Shown here: piece after piece, positions 59,033-64,000 of the stretch | Layout of the letters: every line of letters starts with the position of its first letter | Numbering within the stretch: the stretch's first letter is position 1 | Assembly: GCA_026129185.1 (NCBI GenBank) | Contig: JAHCIO010000012.1 | Location: 38,410-102,409 of the forward strand | Source of the DNA: Promineifilum sp019695075 | GTDB taxonomy: Bacteria; Chloroflexota; Anaerolineae; Promineifilales; Promineifilaceae | Direction: 5' to 3' | DNA length: 64,000 nt | Program-made: the position numbers and the translations under genes | The notes under the pieces: generated by a model | Databases searched by the model: none | The model's input: only the letters and a program-made list of their open reading frames with translations | Told to the model about the DNA's origin: nothing

Positions 59033-59421
59033 GAGAAAGACCGGACGGCGTTAGAGATGGTGTCGTGGATTTCGAGGAACATGTCGTAGCCGGTTGTCGA
59101 GAGCGCCCGCATGGCGTTCTTCGACGGCCGGACGAGTTTGAGGTGGGGCGACTTGTAGGCGCCCGTGGCGATGCCCTGCGTCGCCGCGGCGGCGTCGGCC
59201 GGGTCGGCGCTACGCAGGAGCATATAGGCCGAGTGGATGGCCCGCAGGCCGGCGCTGCTGATGTAGGGCACGTCGCTCAGGTCCAAGACGATGTGGCGCG
59301 CGCCGTCGGCGAAGGCCGCGTTCACGCGCGTCCCCAGTGGGTCTTCGGCGACGAGATCGCCTTTCAACTGCAAGATCGTGACCGGCGTCTGGCCGGTCTC
59401 GCGCCAACTGGTGATTTCCAT
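59029..59421 (-). CDS. STAS-domain anti-sigma-factor antagonist (RsbV/SpoIIAA-like)
   Basis: 130 residues. TPVTILQLKGDLVAEDPLGTR and HIVLDLSDVPYISSAGLRAIH form the STAS core; the first Ser of SSAG is the usual phosphorylation site. A longer C-terminus than SpoIIAA (LKLVRPSKNAMRAL) completes it. The state of this protein, set by the neighbouring kinase and phosphatase, would release the downstream regulator. Confidence 0.9.
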   Translation of the reverse strand: MEITSWRETGQTPVTILQLKGDLVAEDPLGTRVNAAFADGARHIVLDLSDVPYISSAGLRAIHSAYMLLRSADPADAAAATQGIATGAYKSPHLKLVRPSKNAMRALSTTGYDMFLEIHDTISNAVRSFS

Positions 59422-59527
59422 GTTAACCGCCTCCCGTGGTGTTGCCCGCGCCGCCTTGCGGCCGAGAAGTGGCCTATATAGTACTCAGCCGCGGGCCGCA
59501 GGTCAACGGCTAGCGCGCCAACAGGCG

Positions 59528-61333
59528 CTACCCATCCATATCCTCCAGCAGCAGGAGAAAATCTTCTGGCGAGTGGGTACGATACCACTCGCGCATGTAG
59601 ACGCCCTTAGGAATCATGACCATCTCAAGTACCACGTCGGCGATGACGGTGGCGTTGCGGGCCGCGCCGCGAATGACGCCGGTGGTGCCCAGGGGCGACC
59701 AGGCGCGGGCGGCGATGGTGTCGTAGCCGCCCAACGGGACAATGCGCAGCCCCTCGCCCAGGGGGATGTAGACGAACGCCGCCGGCGCGCCGGCATCGAT
59801 GACCACTTCGCCCGGCCGCAACCGCACCAGGCGCACGTCGGCGAAGGCCTGCTCCACGTCGATGCCTTCGCAGCGCTGGCCGCTGAGCGCCAGACGATCC
59901 AGGAATTGCTGCCGGGTGGGCCGATCCCAGGTGATAGGCGTGCCGGCCAGGTAGAGCGCGCGCTCCCGCTCCGACACCTCGCGTAGCGACGGGGCCAACC
60001 GCACCCGCTCGCGCAGCCCCGGCGCGTCGGCGATGAGGCGCTGGCGGACACGGGCGACGAAGCCGGCCGAGTCATCCGTCTCTTCCAGCAGGATGCGCAT
60101 CTCGGCCGCCGGCTTCAGCCCCTCGGCCGGTTCGCCCGGCGCGCGCTGGAAGCTGATGACGGTGTCCTGGATGATGTCGTCCACAATGCCGGCGGTGACG
60201 GCGACGGCGTAGTCGGTGGCTGCGGGCGTGTCGAACGCGCCGCGGTGGAAGGCGATGCGCAAGTCGCCGTTGCCATCCAGTTCGCTGCCGGCCAGGATGG
60301 CCTCCCCGGCGCTGAGGGGGTCGGGTACTTCGAGCAGATAGAGCCGCCCGTCGTTGGCCTGCAGTGAGTAGACGGCCCGGCCGCTCACGCGACTGATGAA
60401 CATCTCGTAGCCGCCGGATGACTTCAACACCAGGCCGCGCTGGCGTAGCGAGTCGGCCGCGCGCAGGGCGCGAACGGTATCGATGGCGTCCTCGGCCAGG
60501 GCGCGCACGTCCGGATGCGCCGATACCAGCCAGGCAAACGCGTCGTCGCTGAGTGGCTGTCGGCTGCGTTCCGGCGCGGCGTGGGCGGCTAACTCCTCGC
60601 GCTCGGCCGCGGCCAGGGCCGTGCTCCAGCGCTCGGCCGCGACCTCGTCGCCCGCCTGCCGGGCCGCGTAGAGCCGCTGCCGCGCCCAGTCGGCGCGTTG
60701 CTGGTAGTATAGGACGCGCAGGTCGGCGCCGGCCACAGCCAGCAGGCGATGGCGCAGAGCGGGACGGTCGTTGAGCAGCTCGATGGGGATCTTGCTCTTG
60801 CTGTGGCCGATGGTCAGAGCCAGCAGTTCGCGCAGCACCATCTGCGGCTCTTCTGCCAGCGCGCCCACCTGCGCCAACTGCGTCAGCCGCCAGGCCAGAT
60901 TGCCGCTGTTCTCGTGCCATAGGGCGGCGACGAGGTCGTCCATCTCGGCGCTCAGAACGGCCTGCGCGGCGTATTCGGGGTGCATGGCCCGGCCGAAGGC
61001 GGAGAAGTCGATCATGCCGATGTCGTGCAGGTAGGCCAGCAGGACGCCATAGCCCAACATCGACGCGAAGCGCCACGCCGGCCGCCGGGGGATCAGCAGC
61101 CCGTGCGCCCGTTCGAGGACGGTCACGATCTGCTGGGCCACGTCGCGCGCGTGGACGATGCCGTGGTCAGAGAAAAGGCCAACGTGCGGCTCGCCGGTGC
61201 GCAGCGCGGCCAGAAAGCTGGGGTCGTGGCTGAGCGTCTCCAGGCGGGCGCGCCTGTTGATCTCGGCGTAGTAACGTTGCTCGATGGCCTCCCGCGTCTG
61301 GGGCGACAGCCAGCGGTCAAGGTCGTCGCTCAT
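59528..61333 (-). CDS. HD-domain protein with degenerate cyclic-nucleotide-binding C-terminus
   Basis: 601 residues. The HD phosphohydrolase core shows His61 (HGIVHARDVA) and His103-Asp104 (YLHDIGMIDF), with another His near AALWHENSGN. Two hundred residues of helical sequence and an alpha/beta part (SSGGYEMFISRVSGRAVYSLQ) follow. The last 140 residues (VRLVRLRPGEVVIDAGAPAAFVYIPLGEGL, quoted partly) look like a divergent cNMP-binding barrel. It lies upstream of the STAS-kinase-phosphatase trio on the same strand, gap about 105 bp. A nucleotide-signal hydrolase or sensor role is inferred. Confidence 0.78.
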   Translation of the reverse strand: MSDDLDRWLSPQTREAIEQRYYAEINRRARLETLSHDPSFLAALRTGEPHVGLFSDHGIVHARDVAQQIVTVLERAHGLLIPRRPAWRFASMLGYGVLLAYLHDIGMIDFSAFGRAMHPEYAAQAVLSAEMDDLVAALWHENSGNLAWRLTQLAQVGALAEEPQMVLRELLALTIGHSKSKIPIELLNDRPALRHRLLAVAGADLRVLYYQQRADWARQRLYAARQAGDEVAAERWSTALAAAEREELAAHAAPERSRQPLSDDAFAWLVSAHPDVRALAEDAIDTVRALRAADSLRQRGLVLKSSGGYEMFISRVSGRAVYSLQANDGRLYLLEVPDPLSAGEAILAGSELDGNGDLRIAFHRGAFDTPAATDYAVAVTAGIVDDIIQDTVISFQRAPGEPAEGLKPAAEMRILLEETDDSAGFVARVRQRLIADAPGLRERVRLAPSLREVSERERALYLAGTPITWDRPTRQQFLDRLALSGQRCEGIDVEQAFADVRLVRLRPGEVVIDAGAPAAFVYIPLGEGLRIVPLGGYDTIAARAWSPLGTTGVIRGAARNATVIADVVLEMVMIPKGVYMREWYRTHSPEDFLLLLEDMDG

Positions 61334-61347
61334 GCCTCAGTCGCCTC

Positions 61348-62247
61348 CTAGCTGTTGGGTGAAACCCAGGCGAAATTGGTGTCCAGCAGCGTGAAGCCGG
61401 TGGCCTCGTAGAGGCCGCACGCTTCGTAGTCGCGGCCAGTCTCGACGAGGGCGTAATCAGCGCCGCGGTCGCCCAGGCAGCGCAGCCCGGCCAGCATCAG
61501 CGCCCGCCCCAGCCCGCGCCGCTGGTAGGCTGCGGCCACGCCCAACGGTTCGAAGACGCCCAGCCGGTTGGCCGCGTCGAGCCATAACAGGGCGAAGCCG
61601 GCCACATCGCCGTCGGGGGTCTCGATGACGAGATCGAGTTCCGGCCGGTAGGTCGGCGACGCGCGCACCCGGGCATAGCGCTCAATGGTCATCCACTCCG
61701 ACTCGAAGGCAGCGCGCTGGACGGCGACGCGCGCCTCGCTCTCCTCTGGGCCGCGCACCGGGCGGATAGTGTAGCCGGGCGGCAACGACGGCGCGGCGGC
61801 CCCGGCCGTTGCCTGCCCATAGGCGACCAGCCCCTTATCCGTGCGCCGGTAGCCGCGCTCGGTCAGGGCGGCGATGCGCGCGGCATCGCCGGTGAAGGCC
61901 CAGGCGCGGAAGGCGGGCGCGGGCCGGAAGTACTCCTCGGCCCAGGCCAGCGCCGCCGCGTGCAGAGCGGGGAAATCGGGGTGGACGACGATATCGACCT
62001 GATCATCGACCGGCCAGGCGAAGGCGACCAGCCGCTCCGGGCCGGCGAACCACAGCCGGACGTTGTAGACGCCGCGCGGGTCGTCCTCGGCCGCGCGCCA
62101 CCAGTCGAGGTTGCCGATGGTGGCGTAGACGGGCAGACCGGTCAGGGCCAGGCCCTCGACCACGAGGCGGCGCATGGCCTCATAGTCGGCCTCGGACTGG
62201 AAGGGGCGGGCGAAGAGGGAGGTGGGGATGGCCGTTGCGGCTGCCAT
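61348..62247 (-). CDS. GNAT-family N-acetyltransferase (two GNAT-like domains)
   Basis: 299 residues from ATG 62247 with GGAG 8 bp upstream. The C-terminal half has the acetyl-CoA loop: VAGFALLWLDAANRLGVFEPLGV, then AYQRRGLGRALMLAGLRCL (Q/R-x-x-G-x-G/A) and YEATGFTLLD. The N-terminal half (RRLVVEGLALTG ... LVAFAWPVDDQVDIVVHPDF) looks like a second, degenerate acetyltransferase domain. Substrate unknown. It ends 14 bp before the HD-domain gene start and may belong to the same transcript. Confidence 0.82.
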   Translation of the reverse strand: MAAATAIPTSLFARPFQSEADYEAMRRLVVEGLALTGLPVYATIGNLDWWRAAEDDPRGVYNVRLWFAGPERLVAFAWPVDDQVDIVVHPDFPALHAAALAWAEEYFRPAPAFRAWAFTGDAARIAALTERGYRRTDKGLVAYGQATAGAAAPSLPPGYTIRPVRGPEESEARVAVQRAAFESEWMTIERYARVRASPTYRPELDLVIETPDGDVAGFALLWLDAANRLGVFEPLGVAAAYQRRGLGRALMLAGLRCLGDRGADYALVETGRDYEACGLYEATGFTLLDTNFAWVSPNS

Positions 62248-62324
62248 ATGTTTCTCCGGGCACTGTTGCCCAGAGAGTAGCATAAGAGCCGCTGCCTGAG
62301 TAGAGAATACGCATTGGCCCCGAC

Positions 62325-63134
62325 CTAATGCACGACCCGGCGCACAGCGGCGACGATCTCGCGCGGCGTGTAGGCCAGGCCGCGCTTGGCCACCTCGGTC
62401 AGCACCCAGGCGACGGCCAGGTCGCGGGCGGCGTCGCTGCCGGCCGGCAGACGGTTGTTGGCCCGCAGTGTATCGAGGAAGGTGTTGGCTTCCAGCACCA
62501 GCGAGTCGAGGTCGTTGCGGCCGGCCATGTCGTCGGCGCGGGCATTGAGACGGCGCAGCAGTTCGGCCTGCACCCAGACTTGCCCTTCTTCCCGGCCGAC
62601 GGTCGCCCCCTGCTCGGCCAAGCGGACGACAAACCAGTCGGCCGCCAGCCGGGCGTAGAACAGGGTGCGCTCGCTATGGTCCAGCCGGGCGGTCGAATCG
62701 CTCATCAGCAGCCGTTCGACGCGATCGACCGCCTCGCGCGCCGCCGCGGTCATGGCCGCCACAGGCCTCAGTTCGGCGCTGCGCCGGTGCAGACGCGCCC
62801 GCAGCCAGGCCGTGGCCTCGTCGTCGCCCAGGCGAATGCCCAGCCGCGCCAGTTCGGTCTGCGCCCAGGCGGTGGCCAGGGCCAGCTTGACGGCGCTCTT
62901 CGACGCGCCGTCGGGCACGACCAGTTCGCCGCGCTCGTCGAGGTGCTCGACGTAATCGATGGCGGCGTCGGCCAGTTGCGTCGTCGCCGCCGGCCGCCGC
63001 CTGGCGCGCGCCAGGCGAATGCGCTGCGCCAGCGCCCAGATGGCCACAATCGCCAGCAGGCTCAGCGCCAGCAGGGCAACCGGTTGCAGGATGGCCGTCG
63101 CCGCGGTCAGTATTGGTTCCGTAGTGACCTCCAC
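62325..63134 (-). CDS. single-helix membrane protein of unknown function
   Basis: 269 residues. An N-terminal membrane helix (PVALLALSLLAIVAIWALAQ, about 17-36) is followed by an Arg-rich stretch and an all-helical soluble region with many Ala, Leu and Arg residues (LALATAWAQTELARLGI, VWVQAELLRRLNARADD, LAVAWVLTEVAKRGL). No catalytic motif or family is recognised. It is 20 bp after the glycosyltransferase gene on the same strand. Confidence 0.6.
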   Translation of the reverse strand: MEVTTEPILTAATAILQPVALLALSLLAIVAIWALAQRIRLARARRRPAATTQLADAAIDYVEHLDERGELVVPDGASKSAVKLALATAWAQTELARLGIRLGDDEATAWLRARLHRRSAELRPVAAMTAAAREAVDRVERLLMSDSTARLDHSERTLFYARLAADWFVVRLAEQGATVGREEGQVWVQAELLRRLNARADDMAGRNDLDSLVLEANTFLDTLRANNRLPAGSDAARDLAVAWVLTEVAKRGLAYTPREIVAAVRRVVH

Positions 63135-63154
63135 ATGGACGCCAGCCGCGCCCG

Positions 63155-64000
63155 TTAGCCGACCGGCGCGGGCGCGCGCCCGGCCAGCTGCTCGTAGACC
63201 GCGCCATCGTCGCCCAGCAGCCGGCGCGCCTCGCCCGCGGGATAGGGCTGCCGCCGCACGCCCTCGGCCGGGCGGCGTTCCTCGGTGAGCAGCAGGATGT
63301 CTACCAACCAGTCGCTGGCTTGCAGGGCGATCAGGCGGGCCTCGGGCCGGTCGCGGAGGAAGGCGGCGTCACTGTCGCTATCGTCGCTCTCGTCTAACGG
63401 CCGCGCCAGCCACAACGCGCGGCGATAGCAGAGCGTGTTGCCGAACAACCCCGGCTCCGGGCCGGGCGGCCGAGCGGACAGCCAGACCGCGCCGGCGGCC
63501 GGATCATACTGGAGCAGGCTATCCAGGCCGCAGCCGTCCGCCGCGCGCTGCACCAGCGCGCCCAACTGGTAGCTCAGCCGCCAGGGAGCGTACCACGTCG
63601 TGTCGTCCCAGTGGGCGATGATCGGCCCCTGAGCCGCCTCGCCGCCGAAGTTGCGCTTCTGGCCGAGGGTGCGGCGGCCGTCGAGGCGCACGTAACGAAT
63701 GGCCGCGCCCTCCGCGCGCAGGGCGGCCTCGTCGGGGATGAGGTCGGCGACCGAATCCTCGCCGTCGTCGATGATGATCAGTTCGCGCTGCAGGTAGGTC
63801 TGCCGCCGGAACAGGGCGATGGCCTGGGCTACCCGGTCGCGGTGGTTGGTCGTGGGCATGATGCACGACACCAGCGGCGCGGGCAGCCCGGCCGGGTTGG
63901 CCAGCAGCGTCCGCGCCTCGGCGACGAAGCCGCCGGCCATCGCCGGGGAGACGCCGTTGAGGGCTGACGCGATGGCCTGCGGGTCGGCCGCGGCCAGCGC
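63155..64000 (-). CDS. family 2 glycosyltransferase (partial; N-terminus beyond the window)
   Basis: The open frame continues to the window edge; a methionine at 63938-63940 is internal, as residues before it (ADPQAIASALNGVSPAMAGG) read on in frame. The glycosyltransferase A fold is shown by PLVSCIMPTTNHRDRVAQAI, QRELIIIDDGEDS and the RRTLGQKRNFGGEAAQG / IIAHWDDTTW pair, the latter giving the DD of the nucleotide-sugar site. The C-terminus is GRAPAPVG. Donor and acceptor unknown. The part beyond the window may be another domain. Confidence 0.8.
   Translation of the reverse strand, partial: ALAAADPQAIASALNGVSPAMAGGFVAEARTLLANPAGLPAPLVSCIMPTTNHRDRVAQAIALFRRQTYLQRELIIIDDGEDSVADLIPDEAALRAEGAAIRYVRLDGRRTLGQKRNFGGEAAQGPIIAHWDDTTWYAPWRLSYQLGALVQRAADGCGLDSLLQYDPAAGAVWLSARPPGPEPGLFGNTLCYRRALWLARPLDESDDSDSDAAFLRDRPEARLIALQASDWLVDILLLTEERRPAEGVRRQPYPAGEARRLLGDDGAVYEQLAGRAPAPVG

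Overview
The window is a GC-rich bacterial chromosome segment with dense coding on both strands. Gene content and style point to a Chloroflexota bacterium, probably Anaerolineae-like: a CIRCE/HrcA-controlled hrcA-grpE-dnaK-dnaJ-prmA operon, an MFS-HEAT-cyclic-nucleotide-binding fusion, a baeRF-type protein, DUF4230 and DUF503 proteins, and intergenic heptanucleotide repeats. The phylum call is inference; no rRNA is present. The window starts inside an RNase D-like gene and ends inside a glycosyltransferase gene.

Layout. 1-3.0 kb: RNase D-like protein, sugar epimerase and RecJ (minus). 3.0-11.4 kb (plus): YihY membrane protein, a Cas4-like membrane nuclease interrupted by one in-frame TAG, HisS, NAD kinase, a zinc-finger membrane protein, RecN and an exopolysaccharide-type sugar transferase. 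11.5-17.4 kb: consensus promoter plus CIRCE, then the heat-shock operon. 17.4-19.9 kb: rpsA-infA (minus), with a consensus promoter and a leader of about 260 nt carrying an intrinsic-terminator-like hairpin. 20.8-23.7 kb: a lower-GC restriction-modification pair. 23.8-30.7 kb: PriA, tRNA-Arg(CCT), a tandem eukaryotic-type 6-phosphofructokinase and a second PFK with pyrophosphate-type residues. 30.9-34.0 kb: HtrA-like protease, baeRF-type protein, uracil-DNA glycosylase-like protein. 34.0-39.6 kb (minus): four-gene ABC export operon. 39.6-45.2 kb: small proteins and the 1126-residue MFS-HEAT-cNMP fusion.

45.3-51.1 kb is a probable catabolic regulon: GntR/UTRA regulator with an operator at its own promoter, class II ketose-bisphosphate aldolase, CbbY-like phosphatase, DhaL, DhaK and a large transaldolase, without DhaM. 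51.2-57.3 kb is a complete hypA-B-F-C-D-E set for [NiFe]-hydrogenase maturation, with no hydrogenase structural gene in view. 57.4-61.3 kb is a partner-switching module (SpoIIE/PP2C phosphatase with cNMP sensor, RsbW-like kinase, STAS antagonist, HD-domain protein with a cNMP-like C-terminus). 61.3-64 kb holds a double-GNAT protein, a membrane protein and the partial glycosyltransferase.

Most notable points: the Cas4-like gene whose catalytic and Fe-S residues are divided by an amber codon; the degenerate 7-bp repeats that sit at gene junctions and encode protein ends (hypF at both termini, hypD C-terminus, dnaK stop); the rpsA leader; the R-M methyltransferase with an apparent degenerate second methyltransferase half; and the eukaryote-like PFK.
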